From contig JAOVVO010000115.1 in the NCBI GenBank assembly GCA_028564675.1, positions 1-64,000 of the forward strand: 64,000 bases of DNA, given 5' to 3'. The notes beneath the pieces are model-generated. The model made no database searches. It saw only the letters and a list, made by a program, of their open reading frames with translations, and was not told where the DNA came from. The stretch comes from Onchocerca lupi. Its lineage: Eukaryota > Nematoda > Chromadorea > Rhabditida > Onchocercidae. Shown piece by piece: positions 11,208 to 23,902 of the stretch (position 1 is the first letter of the stretch; every line of letters starts with the position of its first letter). The position numbers and the translations under genes were made by a program.

Positions 11208-13490
11208 AAACACATCTATTGTTTTTAAAACACATCTATTAAATGAATTTTCACCCTGTTAAAATACACATTAATCACGCTTATTTTATGCAAAGAATAA
11301 ATGGATGACGTAAGTAACGATGGAATTTTTGAAAATATTAGCCTCATTATTGTAATACAGTTAGATGAAACATTTACAGTATTTTGTTTATTGTATCGTA
11401 TAAAAAATCATATTCAAATTATGATTTATTGTATGAAAAGTTCAGATTCTTTTCATTTTCCATGAAATGAAACGCACGTCCAAGTATAAGTCTAAGTATA
11501 TTATCAGACATATTCACGTAAGTACATACCTTTTTTAAGTTTGGAAAATATTCAATACAAAGCAAAGAAAACATATATTGTTATAACTATTTTTAAGTAA
11601 TATTTAATTGATATTAATGGTACAAATTATTTAGAATTTGCAAGTTGATGAATTGATATTATTTGACTGTCTGTCATTAGAAAATTTTGGTATCATTATC
11701 ATTCCTGAAATTTAGAATTTTAAATTAACTAAGTTACAATGTTTTATACAGAAATTCAAAAAAATCAATATTTAATTTATTCGTAAGCAATGGAAATTTT
11801 GAAATCTCAGGCTGGGAATAGGTCCTAAAAACAAAGTTAAATCAATTATTTGTTAGGTTAATTAAACTTAAGAAATTTTCCATGAAAATCTGTTTGCATA
11901 TCGTTTGGCAATCATATGTTCAAATTATGATAGAGTGAAATTAATTTCAGAAAAAAAATTAAATAAATTATTCGTTATTTAACTTCTTCATATCACTTCT
12001 AAAATATTTATAAAAGCAAGAGTCATTTTTGACGATAATATTGCCACTTAGCATAAAAAATTGGAAATATTGATTGATTTGTTTTCTGAAATTTTGAAAT
12101 TATTTGGGACAATAGTAAGAATAATAATATATTATACTTCTAATTTTCTCTTTTAATGATATTATCAATTTATTCATTGAAATGTTGCAAAAAAAAAAAC
12201 ATGAAATAAATAAAAATTTTGTCCTATGTGAATTTTTTTTTCACTTTAAATCTAATCCCAGCATTTCTTATTTTAAATAAACTGCAATGCTACCATTTTT
12301 TTTTTTTTTTAATTTTAGCAAATTATTATTTCATCATTTTTGTTATTTTGCCAAATGATCTTATATGCAGCGTAAAATGAATCGAAAAGATCAAATAGTT
12401 TTATTTACAACCGAGATAATTGAAGAAAATAAAAAGTTTTTTGTTTCCCAGGGAATTTTGAAATATGTATGATTTTGGACTTGAATAACATCATATAATT
12501 GGAAAAAAAAATCCTACATTAAAATTATTTTATGCTTAAAAAAAAAAAAAAAAAAGAAGAAGAAAAAATCATTGCTGAAATATTTCTCGAATCTCCTGAG
12601 TTCTTTCAGCTCAGATCAGAAATCTCTGATGCATTCTACTGTTGATAATATTTCATTCAGTCATATGTAAACACCTTTGAGTTATAATTAATATTTCGTG
12701 ATATGGTCTATGATAAAAAAAAGATGCACTCATTATTGTTTGAATATTCATACAGTGATTTGATTTTTCTGATCAATTATTGATAACTTATTCTCAAATC
12801 AAAAGTAAACATCCGTTAAAAGTATTCCCCCTTTTATAAGCGTAAATTTTTTATTTCTACTTTGAATATCCAATTTTTTAAAATAAATATCCATTATTAC
12901 AGCATTATTATATTTATTAAGTTGCAAATTCCTTATATTTTGATAAAATACAGCATATAAGCCTAACAGTTATAAATATAGCACATAATCTAATTCTTTG
13001 CAAAGCCTTTGACATTTCATTAATTCTTCTTTATCAATTAAGAATTTTATTTTTTCTTACATTTCTCAAGAATTTGATTTTAAGGATTTATTTTAGCTTC
13101 TTTGCTTGCTCCAAATAAAAAAGACAAGAATTAGTTACCAGTACTGATATGTTTTTCACATTTTGGATTTACAAAAATATTGATAATATTTGATATTGAT
13201 AACATTAAATACCACTTATTTCAGCTTAATTAACTAATTAAAGATACAAATATTTTATCAATAAACAATTAATTATAAATTTTTATAGCCATATAGAAAA
13301 TCTAAATAGAATATTAGGGCAAATAATTTGCGTATATGTATATGCGTTTATATTCAACAAAATGTAAAATTATCGAAAAGATCTACATGTAATTTTCATT
13401 AATTACCTGGATGTGAAATTATTAAAAATTTGATCATTTATTAAATTGCACGTCCGAAATGATTTTGACGTGCAAATCGATCGTCTCAAT
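11205..13490. other. Intergenic, no supported gene
   Basis: A+T-rich with poly-A/T runs (12190, 12298, 12536). From about 12555 it resumes similarity to unit 3 (54200 onward). No exon-like frame found. Confidence 0.45.
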
Positions 13491-13499
13491 GTGGTGTAA

Positions 13500-13830
13500 G
13501 ACGAAAGATTAGTCGAAAAATTTAATAACTGGTTCCTTCTGAAGTTTTATTCAGGAGAGCTGGAATGAAGCTGTTATATTCGGAAAAGCGAATGATTAGA
13601 GGAATTGTGGGATGAAACGTGTTCAACCTGTTTTCAAACTTTCAATGAGTATGACGTCTTGTTTGCTTAGATGAAGCGTAGACATTGAATATGTACTCCA
13701 CGTGGGCTATTTCTGATAAGCAGAGCTGTGAGATGAATCAAACGTTGAGTGAAAGTAGAAATAAGTCTTCCGCTCAAGCGTCATCCATTTTCAGGGCTTG
13801 TTGGTTCAGAGCAGTATTTAACTCGCATGA
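13500..13830. other. Well-conserved, less A+T-rich island shared with unit 2
   Basis: This segment is nearly identical to 28160-28490, apart from single-base changes and a short indel near 13724, while the flanks are clearly more diverged. It is less A+T-rich than its surroundings. It is missing from unit 3, where the flanking sequences join near 55025. No frame on either strand is open across it in both copies. It may be a noncoding RNA, an insertion of foreign DNA, or a recently converted tract. Confidence 0.45.
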
Positions 13831-13839
13831 TAACGATAA

Positions 13840-15950
13840 TACAAGTACAATTAACTGATACAATCATGATACGATTAACTTTCAATATTTATCATTTTTT
13901 TTTTTTTAGAAACGAAATGAAATTAGTACTATTTATAAGATATAGATGTAAAGTATTTTTCATCAAAACATAAATCAAGAAATGAACCGAAATAATTAGT
14001 GCATTTGGTAGGAAAGAAAAAATTTTTTGTTATCTATAATAATTTCTTTTCTTTTTTCCTTGTTGATGAGTCAAAATGAAAAATTTAAGATCGGACGAAG
14101 AAATGACGCAGAATATAGTATGTGACAGCTAATTTTACGCTGCGAAAAAATGATGAAAGAAAAGTAATTATCGAAAGTGACGGAAAAAAATAATCAATGC
14201 CAAAATGTCATCATTTGTAATTATATGAATATTCTGGTATTTTTTCATTAGCAATAAAATGTCAAGGATATTTAAGTTGACGTAAACTTGAGGTTCAAAT
14301 GCTTTGAAGATTAGAAAATTTCTCTGTTTTTAATTTTTTTTATTTTTTTGTTTCTTTGAAGTAATCGTATAATGAAATAAATAAAATGATATAGATAGAT
14401 GTGCTCATATTTTTTTTTATTATTTTTTGCTATCAATTTTGGTATATTTCGAGCATATCAAAATGCTTGATTTTCGATTGAAAATATCAATTATATTCTG
14501 CAAATGATTATGGATTGTACTTCTGAAAACGAAAAGATGTTTTCATTTTCAATTTTTATTTGTTTAGCATGGAAAAAATTAATTTTCTAGTATATTATAT
14601 CACGTAATTATAGATCAGATAAGACATATGAGTTGAATAGTAGAAAGCTGATAGGCACTATTTGATTAATAATTATACGATAACTAAACAAAACAATTAA
14701 GCTATAATAAGTACAAGTGTAGCTGATCTCTTCTGATATGATCATTTTGTGCTATCAGTAAATGATCAGCCCAAACAGGTTCAATTATTATCTAACTTTA
14801 ATCAATCATTTATTAAAAGAAAGTCACTATCATATAACAATTGAGGATTTATCATCTGGTCTATTAAATAGTAAAATGAATTAAGAAAAGAAGGAAGAAA
14901 AAATAAATTTTGATTAAATTATTAAATTCTGATCAAAAAAATGAATAAATTTTCTCTCCTCTCATCATTCATCTCTTAATCAAACAAATTTTCTACTGAT
15001 AGAAATTTAAGTACACTGGAAAAAAATGCCAACGTAATTACTAATTTGGTGAATTGCAATTTCATTTTACAACTATGTAGAAATAGAGGCACATGTTGAT
15101 CTAGCTAATAATTTAATAAATTGAAATTTTTATAAAAATGAAGGTGTACCAGAAAAACGTGTTATTCTAATCATTAATTTAACGAATTGCAGCTTTGCAA
15201 AAATGCGATATAATAGAACATGAATTTAACCATGAATTTAATTAATTAAGACTTTAGTTTCAACTTTTTTTCTCCATTTACGCCATCAAAATGATGCTAC
15301 CTTTAGAACTATGCATGTAAAATAGAATTAATGTTTGATTCAATAATTCTTCTAATCATTCTTACAAATATCATCGTTGCAAATTTTAAATAAATTAATT
15401 TGAATAAAATGATTAAATATAATTTTGTTTTTCCAATCATATAATTATCACGGAAACATTTACGTGGAATACTACAAATTTTACGTGATTTATGAAGTAA
15501 GGGAGTGTAAAATTGACGAATGAAATTTTGTGTGACAAATGACATAAGAAGCGGCAGAAATTCCAATAAATATGTGACATTTGAAATGGAAAAAATTAGA
15601 ATAAAAAAGTAAAAAATAAACATATGAAACTTAAAGTTACTTAAGCTTTACAATTTTTCATTATTTCTTTCATCCGATACACCTTCCGACAATAAAACTT
15701 ATCACTAAAATTTATCAACATTCTATCAATTTAATGAGAAATCGAATTTATTAAAAACACTTTTATCCCAAATGTTGCATCATATTTGAAGAATTGAGAG
15801 AAAATGCCAGAATTCCATGAATTTTTTTGAATATTCACAAATGCATCATTCTATAAAAGTTTCTACTTTTTAAATGACAAAAAATGATTCATAAAATATT
15901 ATAACTTTTTGTGTTCAAGCAAAATTATTTTTGCTTCATTTTATTATTAA
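13840..15950. other. Intergenic, no supported gene
   Basis: Sequence shared with 28500-29700 and in part with 55025-55590. The 104-codon minus frame at 15309-15623 is broken in both sister units, so I do not call it a gene. Confidence 0.45.
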
Positions 15951-17473
15951 CAATTACAAATGATGACTAATTATTGGTACTTCTGTATTTCTCAGGTCTA
16001 TCTTTATATGATTGCTCAGTGAAGTACCACATTAGGAATCGCTAAATATTAGAATTATCAGAATGCTTCACTTATCATCACCTGTATTGGTGTGTTTGTA
16101 CAAACAAATTTTGCATAAATGAAGACTTATTCTAATAGATATAATTAATTAATTAGTTGCACAAAATTCAGCATAATTTATATGAAATGAGTAAAATTCT
16201 ATGCAGTTTGCGTGTATTTTCTATTATTGAGTACTGTATCTGGTGCAATACGGTATATTTGGATTAACTAAATTGGTATTGAAATTGGCAATTTGTTGAT
16301 TGATGAATAAATCGTAATCTCAAATGATATTCAAATTATCATACGCTGATAATGATACATCGTCTTTACGAAAAATTTTTTACTTTATCATGATATTAGT
16401 TTGCATGATTCAATGAATATAAATATATTTTTCATCGATAAAATTTAACTTGTTTTAGTCGATCTGCCAACAATTGATTGATCTGCCAATGATTGATAAT
16501 TAATGATTTAGTAAATAATTGAAACTTGATCAAATGTACTAATTATTTAATAATATATATGCATAAAATGGTTTACGATCAGCCATTATGCAAACGCAAT
16601 CACTCACATCCGGCATCGTCCAGAAAATGATCGATTAAGCGCTAAAAGTTTAACATCCTGTTTTCCACATTGGCATCCGCCAACTGAAAAATGCTTCATG
16701 GAGACTGCACATAATTGGCAAAAATTAAACCTACTTGATGGCAGTTTGAAATTTTATGATCAACTTCTTACTTTTTATATAAGTTATTAATTTACTTTTT
16801 TTTTTCGGCAGTTATTTGCAAATTATTTAATAAAGCCTTTTCCTATAGATTGCTTTTTTTTTTTAATTTTTCGGAAATTTTTGCTAGAAAACTTAGAAGT
16901 TTATAATATTCATGCGAGAAATTCATTGTTTGATACTAATATAACTTTTTCTTTCTAAGGTAGATATTCAAAAATGTCATGCAGATGGTAGTTTGTTTGC
17001 TGCATCTGCACCTTGCACTCTCATCGATAATAATCGGTAAAATCTTTGTTCATTAAAAATAAACGGCAAACATTGGACTTGTACAGATTGATATGTTGGT
17101 AAGCATAGAAACGTATCACTTATATATCTTTTGCATAATTTTGCGAAAGTTGAATATTTGAACAGTAGGTAATGTCTGTATCTATTGATCAGAAACAAAT
17201 TGTTTGATATTGCTGACTTCTCCATGATGAAGACTCATGAGTGATCGTGATCAAACTGTTTATCAGGTCAATATCGTATGCATGCTATAATAATTATATG
17301 TAAAATTTTTTGACTTTGATTTTTTTCATGGCTAAATCATAAATTTTATCACTTTTATCACTACAATGTCTTTGATCAGCTAGTCATAATAGCTGACCGA
17401 TTAATGTTATGATCATTAAATCGTCGATTGTACTCTTTCTAGGCTATTAATGTTCTGTTTTGTCATGAAATAA

Positions 17474-17640
17474 TAAATAAATATTAATAAATAACAGCAA
17501 ATAACAATAAATAATATTAAATAAAATTAATTAACAATAAATAATGGTAAATGGTAAATAATATTCAATAGTAATAAATGATACTGAATAATAGTAAATA
17601 TTAATAAATAACAATAATAATAATGCGTTTATTTTTCATA
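17474..17640. repeat. A+T simple repeat (AATAAATA-type)
   Basis: Irregular array of AAT/AAAT/AACA units lying exactly between the severed protease exon and the Helitron remnant. It marks the junction where the two sequences were joined. Confidence 0.8.
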
Positions 17641-17789
17641 CAGCGTTGCATTAGAATAGGTGCGGGTTTTTAAATAAATAAAGCTAGTAATTTAAACTTT
17701 TCGTTTGTTTTTTGCTTTTTGAGGGATGTAATTCGTTTATTTTTTGATTTTTGGGGGTTGTAGTTGCGTCGTAAAAATCTCGAGGTCAT

Positions 17790-20300
17790 GAAGTGTATAA
17801 TGAATTGTTTCGTTCGAGCAATTTATTTCACAATACTTGCGGGCACGCAATATTCTTTGTTTCTATGTAGATATAGAGATTGTCTAGTTTGCCGACTCTA
17901 GAGCACGCAACATATAATTGTTCATGTGAGAAGCAATCGGTCTCTAAATTTAAACGCACAATTCCAAAAACTAATGCTGACCTTTATTGATAGTGAATGC
18001 AAACGTCGATCGAATTGGGAATTGCAATTTCTTAAACTCAAATGGCATATCCGCTGGAATTATGCAAATGCGAGGAATAAGGACATTTCTACCTTTGAAA
18101 GATCCTGTCAAGATTGCTGTTTCTACGGTATTGCTCATTAAGTTTTTCACTGGAATCCGCATGCCGTTGTAAAAGTTTTGGCTGGTTGATATTTCGCAAC
18201 ATGATGATTGGTTTGTCAATCCTGGCAGATCGAGTGAATTCAAAAATTCTGTTGGATAATTAACCGCTTCATCTGCTTCCACAATGGTATCGGCCGACTT
18301 GTGTGTTACTGCCTCGCTTTGAATGTTAGACTGAATTATATACTGTGAGGTTCGTTGAACGTCTTTGTTCTTGGCAGCACGAATATTTCGTTCACTCAGC
18401 CGATGGGGATTCGAGAAACAACTTTTTCAACCAACTCTTCTTTTCACGTTATTAAATTGCAGAAATTATGAGACAATGAAATTCGTCCTGAGGTCAAATC
18501 AACTGGCGCCTTCTGTTCCCAATTTCCAGCAATTGATGTGAGAATATTCCAGTTGATTGACTGTTTTGCAGCTGTACATGCATATTATAGTTAATTTTTT
18601 TAACTTTTACGTGTATCCAGAAAGTAAAATATTTTAGGCAAGCATTTATTTCGTCCGCTGGTGTCGATTGAGGAGTTACAGGTAATATTTGCCTGAAATC
18701 TCTCGCAAGTTATATTACTTCATTCCCAATTGGTTTAATATTTCCACTCAAGTCTTGTAATGATCGATCAAGAACCTCGAACGATTTTTCGTGCGCCATT
18801 GTACATTCACCCCAAATAATAACTTTTCATTTTTGCAATACTTTTGCCATGCCTGATGTTTTGGAAATGTTGCATGTGATAGTTTCAGTGAATTGCATGT
18901 TCAATGGCAACGTCAAAGCCGAATGAGCAGTTCTTCCACCTGGTACCAATATAGTAGCTATTCCGGACGATGCAAGAGCTAAGGCTATGCCATTTTGGGA
19001 TCGGACTGTTGCCAGAATCAAACTAGCTAGGAATGTTTTACCAAATCCTCCTGGCGCATCTTAGAAGAAGATTTCTCCAACTCCCTTATTGACAGTTTGC
19101 ATTATTTGATCGTAAATGTTTTTTGCTCAAACGTTAGCTTGGGGAATATTTGATTACACATATGACAAAAGATCAGTCGCATTGTAACTCTGTTCGCGAT
19201 GCAATTCTACATTAACGAATCAGTAGCGGATCGATTCGGTGATGGCATTCCCAATTGATTGAGAACTTTGTTTGCGATATGCAAGCACAAGTCTTCAATC
19301 ATTATCAACGTTTCATTGTAGATATCTGCTGTGAAATCCATATCATACTTGAATTTTCTTTACACATTTTCCTTACTTATTCGATAGTGAACATCTTCAA
19401 CCATATGCGATTTATAGTTCTCCCATAGCTCTATTGGAGATGAAGAAGAACGAACGGTCAATATGATTGCAAAAAAAAAATACGAATTTGATTTGGATGT
19501 GTCGTAATGCATATAATCCAGTGTCAGTCGTTCTCCAATAAATTCAAAGCTTGATATGCACTGCGAAAAGTAGCATATGTAACGTCGTTGACAATTTTTG
19601 ATTGTTGGAAGAAGGTTAGACAGGGCATACTAACAATATGCGAAGGAAGAAGCGTTCATCTTGATTAGGATGCATTGTGTACAATCTGCCTGTCTTAGTT
19701 TCTTTGAATATACCAGATTGTCCGTCAACTGTTTTTCCCCTTTTGCAACTCGTATTTCATGTGCAATACTTGGGCACTTCCGAATATAACAGTGTTTTCG
19801 CAAATACGTCATTTTGACAAAATGTGAAGAAAGCAGTTAACGCTTAGCCGATGGATTTAGGAACACGTTTTCCTGTCTATTTTCTAGATTTACTGCCAAA
19901 TGAACAATAACTGGACTTCATTCATATATGAGAAATTAAAGAATTCGCAATACAACTTTATTGATGCTTATGTATCTTACAGAATGATACTGTGCGATTT
20001 CATCGATATGTAATACCAAATTTCTACCACTTCTTTCTGGCTGCACGCCAAAAGCTGCCAAATGTATTAGATCGATTTAATGGAGTTACAGTATTCCACG
20101 CTTATGTGAGCTTTGGATGTTTTTGATAGCAAAGGCGAATATGAAACAACCCATCGGAATCTATTTCGATATCACCATTCCATATTTCTATGATATTTTC
20201 TGCTGATCTTTTTCTGTATAAAGAATATCTATCGTTTCTGTTACTTTGTTAGATCAGCTCGAGGATATCACTTAAGCATAATGATAAGCATAAAGCTGAA
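17790..20300 (-). mobile_element. Degenerate Helitron (Rep/Pif1-type helicase)
   Basis: Minus-strand frames match the Helitron replicase-helicase in order. Near 20040-19860 lies a Rep-side segment with DEIAQYHSVRYIS and VIVHLAVNLENRQ. At 19830-19550 follow the LLYSEVPKYCTW and DERFFLRILLV segments. The Pif1 helicase part reads ATVRSQNGIALALASSGIA at 19010-18950, RTAHSALTLPLNMQF near 18910, an IIWGECTMAHE motif-II equivalent near 18810, and FRQILPVTPQSTPADE near 18680. The C-terminal block (NGMRIPVKNLMSN, FKGRNVLIPRI, LQFPIRSTFAFTINK) lies at 18190-17985, and the SHEQLYVACSRVGKLDN ending at 17930-17880. Many frameshifts and stops separate these, so it is dead. Terminal hairpin and exact ends were not located. 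Confidence 0.88.
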
Positions 20301-20798
20301 CATTGCAAGTTATCAGTAAGATTGTAAAGATGCCGAATTTCCTTCATTGCATTATCTTCGATGTTAATTGATGCGACATTTTAAACATGGTAATTCTTAG
20401 TATGATTCTGATCTGTATTCTGAGTATATTGAGCTATATGATTCTGAGCTATGCAGCTATATAATTCTTCTTTTGCCTTATCTATTCATCATTTTATTCT
20501 TGTTTAGGCCCATACATTAGCTGATCACTTCAAAATACTATCAACAACATATTTCCGAAATTTTTATGGCTTTGATGCCATCCATAGATTCTGCCCTTTC
20601 GTGCAGGTGAGAAACGTTACAGAATTTTAAATTTCAAAAACATTTTCAAGAAGTGAAAATAACCTGTCAAATCTTACTAAGTTATCTAAATATTGAGTAT
20701 CATGTTATTTCACTGTACAGGAAGTGCTATATGATCACACTGAAGAAATTCCTGATGGTGCCGAAACTGTTGCTTGCGATTCTATTCATAGAATTTGA

Positions 20799-21305
20799 AT
20801 GCAGAAACTTTATTTATGGTTTGATTCAAAGTTAAGGAAAATAAACATAGCATTTTAGCATTTTAACAATTAGAATTATCAGATTTCTTAAGTGCTGGAT
20901 ATATTCAGGTTAAGTTTTGCATGTAGACTTCAGTTATATTTGAATCAGATACTTTTGTACTAGATGAATCTTAGATATATACTAAAATAAGATATAATGC
21001 AAATCGAGATTGTTAAAATAAATACAAGTAAATGAAAAACTGATATTTTGAGGCAATTATAAAAGATAACATAAATAGGGCAGTTTAAATGAGATTAGTA
21101 GATCGAATCATTTTTATAAGAAGATAAGAAGGGAAAATTTTAAAGATAACCTACATAATATGTTTATTTCACATATTCAAAACTCATGATTAGCAATCAA
21201 TGACTCGTTTTATGTAATAAATTAAAAATTACATAAATTAATCATATTGAACATAGATTAGACAAATTTATTATTATATTCGTAATTCATCTATCTTTAT
21301 CGATC
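20799..21305. other. Spacer after the protease remnant
   Basis: Conserved with 63128-63690 and, from about 21140, with 35750-35900. No gene seen. Confidence 0.5.
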
Positions 21306-21752
21306 TTATTTATTAAACTTATCATGAACGTAAACTAGAATGCTAATTACTGTAAATGCCACAAAATGAGCAAATTCATATGAAAAATTCGGGGCAAAAA
21401 CAGACCAAATGAAGAGGTGATAACGATGATTGTATAGAGATAACAAACAAAATGACATATTTAATTGTAACACAAAGCATATCCAACAAAGTAATGCATT
21501 TCGCTTCTGTGATAATGAAATTGATGTAACAGATTTATCAACTGAATATTGCCACCAACCAAATACTATCAACAGTGGTCCAGAATGAGTAGTAAGCGTA
21601 ATTTGCATAGTAATACGTACCGGTTGATAAGTTTCCACGCTAGCAAGTTCCGATGCAATATCAATCGTTGCAAGAGTATTCGAGTTACTCTCAAAACTAA
21701 GATCGAAATGGCGATCTTTATAGTGTTGGAAAAGCCGATGATCAAGATTCAA
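21306..21752 (-). pseudogene. C-terminal exon of a GPI ethanolamine phosphate transferase-like gene
   Basis: An open minus-strand frame of up to 148 codons ends at TAA (21306-21308). Its last ~100 residues are polytopic-membrane-like, with hydrophobic stretches around LLIVFGWWQYS, LCWICFVLQLNMSFCLL and the ending FVAFTVISILVYV. The segment YHLFIWSVFAPNFSYEF resembles the conserved C-terminal motif of the PIG-O/PIG-G enzymes that add ethanolamine phosphate to the GPI anchor in the ER. The exon boundary is probably one of the TAG sites near 21700-21640. No upstream exons are visible in the window, so this looks like a duplicated gene tail carried with the unit. Unit 2 and the start of unit 4 hold shorter, deleted versions. 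The family call rests on one motif. Confidence 0.5.
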
Positions 21753-21830
21753 TATTAATTATGAAGAGCATCGAGTCGAATAATGATTGCATCGAATAGA
21801 GAATTCTAGCAAAAGCTTTGGAAAATATAG

Positions 21831-23902
21831 TGTTATGAGAGATTTGCATTAAGGGAAGTGAATTTAGCTGCTCCTTTTTCTTAAAAAAAAGTGGCAACTG
21901 CGCATTGTTTTATAAAACCGTTATCACAAAACCGGCAAATTTGATTTTTTTTTTTTCAAATTTTTGCAAAATTATAAAAAAATGCAAGAAGAAAATTTTT
22001 TATTTTATCTCATCAGTTTTCTGAAAAAAAAAATAAATGAAAGAAATTTTTTATCTAAAATCTAAATGAAAACTTCATTCTTTTCTTTTCTAAATAAAAA
22101 AAAATTCCTTCCAAGTAAAATTTCCAAAATGAAAAAAATAAATAAATATCATAGGATAGATCAAAATTTTAAAAAAAAAATTGGATCACAATAATTCATA
22201 ATTATGATAATATCAATTTTAAAAAATTGATAAACAAAACAATCTCATCATTTGTTAAACGTTTTCTTAAGGGACAAAACATATCAAATGATGAAATAAT
22301 TCCAGACAATAACAATTCGGAATGTATTAATTGGTTTCTGAAAACGATATGATATGATAGATTTGTGATAGAAAATATTATCAAAAATGGATTATTCGGC
22401 GATTTTTTCATTCGAATCATTAGGGGCAAGTGATATATATCATACCAATTCAAAAATCATTTTCCTTTTTTTTTTTTTTTAAAATAATGAGAAATAAGAC
22501 ATGGAAAATCGGATAATAAGCAAACAGATAGGATATTTTTAATATTGAAATGTGAATCCAGAGATCAAACAAACTGATACAAAATGTAGCATTTATTCAT
22601 TTGTGAATTATATGTCATAAAAATCAAATTTTTTCTCCCACTATTTCTTCTTTCTTTTGCCTTTCAAAAGTAAAATATAAAACAAATTCCAACTTGAACT
22701 TTTTTTTTTGATAAAATTAGAGGATTTTTATTAAAGGAAATTTGTCGGAATATAACAAGGCAAGTTTAAAATAAAAGCCAGTTAATATTTGGGAAATAAT
22801 TTATGTTGCCTAGTAATTTCAAATCAAGTAACTTCGACCTTTTAATAAATCAGTAATCGAAAATGATGTGCCACTGAAATGGATAATTCGAAAATCTAAT
22901 TGCAAAACTGAGCGGATATGTAGCATTAATAATTATTTAATTAAAATAATTAGATTTCGCTTGTCAACTTCTTTAAAGATATAAAGTTGCTTGCAAAAGT
23001 GATTAAAGTATAAAAAATGCTCAAATAAAATGGATAAAATTATTAAAATGGGCTGTGCTTAGATGTTCAAACTTAAATTAGATGTTCAAGCTTAAAATTT
23101 TTGAAACGAATGAATTTCCATTTTCACTTCCTGCTAAAGCTATAATTAATTCTTAATTAAAAAAAAAAATCTTCCACAAGAAATACCTTTGATTTCCAAG
23201 AATTTCTATCAAAACTAATGATTTAAAAAAAATCATTTCTCAATTTTTCAAGTTAGCATTGCTAGAAAATAACGATGAACTTTCATCTTTCGCTATCAAG
23301 TCTTTTTTCCTTTGTAAAAAAATTTGAAAATATTTTTTGGCAAGTTTCAAGAAATTAACAATGCGTATTTGTTCTTTAGAGTGAATGAATATGAAATTGT
23401 AAACTGATAATAATAAAAATTTATACCAATGGCAAAAAATATATATTTTTCACGTATCTATCTAAAATGATTCAGAAATTTTCTGCTTTTCATCAAAATA
23501 AACTTTACTCAATCATCGATAATTTTGAATTCCTAGCATCAAAACATTATATTATCTGTTTGTGATCATTGAAAAACAACAAAACAAAAGAGAAAGAAAA
23601 AAACGAAGGGTAAATTTTTTGAATTAAAATGAAACAAAAATTGGAAGCAAATGCAAAGCATTTAAGGGAAAAGATCATTTATCAAAAAAACCAAACCCAC
23701 TAAAACATATATATAGTAAAAACGATACTATTGCGAAGATTGGAATTTATTTTTATTTAAAATTTCATTAGCAGCAAAATCTTTTCCCAATTTCTTTCCA
23801 TACCTTCAATTTTTCACACCATCGTCTTTTTCTTCTTCTTCTTCTTCTGTATTCTTCTCATCCTTTTTTGGTTTTCTGCTTTTGCTTTCGATTTTATCAA
23901 AT
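21831..23902. other. Intergenic left of insulin gene 2
   Basis: Similar throughout to 36056-38260. Poly-A/T runs and a short (TTC)n run near 23826-23847 just beyond the A-chain exon. No gene seen. Confidence 0.5.

Larger units (their letters stand above)
15960..20798 (+). pseudogene. Leishmanolysin-like metalloprotease, unit 1 copy (broken)
   Basis: Exon remnants match the intact gene at 55598-63127. They are: signal-peptide exon 15960-16089 (a one-base loss relative to the intact copy shifts the frame within the leader); second exon about 16568-16760; the exon with the CHAD..LFAASAPC motif 16960-17036 (still open); and the zinc-site exon from 17384, now with stops where the intact copy has GR and CP. 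The zinc motif reads CATGAAATAAT and then runs into an A+T-rich repeat at about 17474, so HExxH is severed. The next five exons are gone and a dead Helitron occupies the space. The last two exons, 20508-20606 and 20721-20798, are preserved in frame. It cannot make an active enzyme. Confidence 0.88.
3430..21830. repeat. Tandem unit 1 (insulin - protease remnant - transferase tail)
   Basis: First of three large imperfect direct repeats. Anchors shared with the other units: insulin exons; the upstream block 5210-5560; a ggaattcgaaattt..aaatttcaaggacttcc block at 6628 (also near 27742 and 45310); the 8251-16990 segment (matching 52250-56990); and the protease 3' exons and following kilobase 20320-21760 (matching 62650-63900). 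The intact receptor gene of unit 3 is absent here: sequence near 8235 joins what in unit 3 lies at about 45830 and 52240. Confidence 0.85.

Noticed and set aside
15309..15623. 104-codon minus-strand frame with hydrophobic start
   Set aside because: Broken by stops and indels in the matching parts of units 2 and 3, and low-complexity in composition.
17221..17260. Candidate HExxH remnant (catgatgaagactcatgag) in the unit 1 protease
   Set aside because: Out of frame with the family; the true zinc-site codons are at 17464 by alignment with 57122.
17971..18282. 103-codon minus-strand frame as a host gene
   Set aside because: It is the C-terminal helicase block of the dead Helitron.
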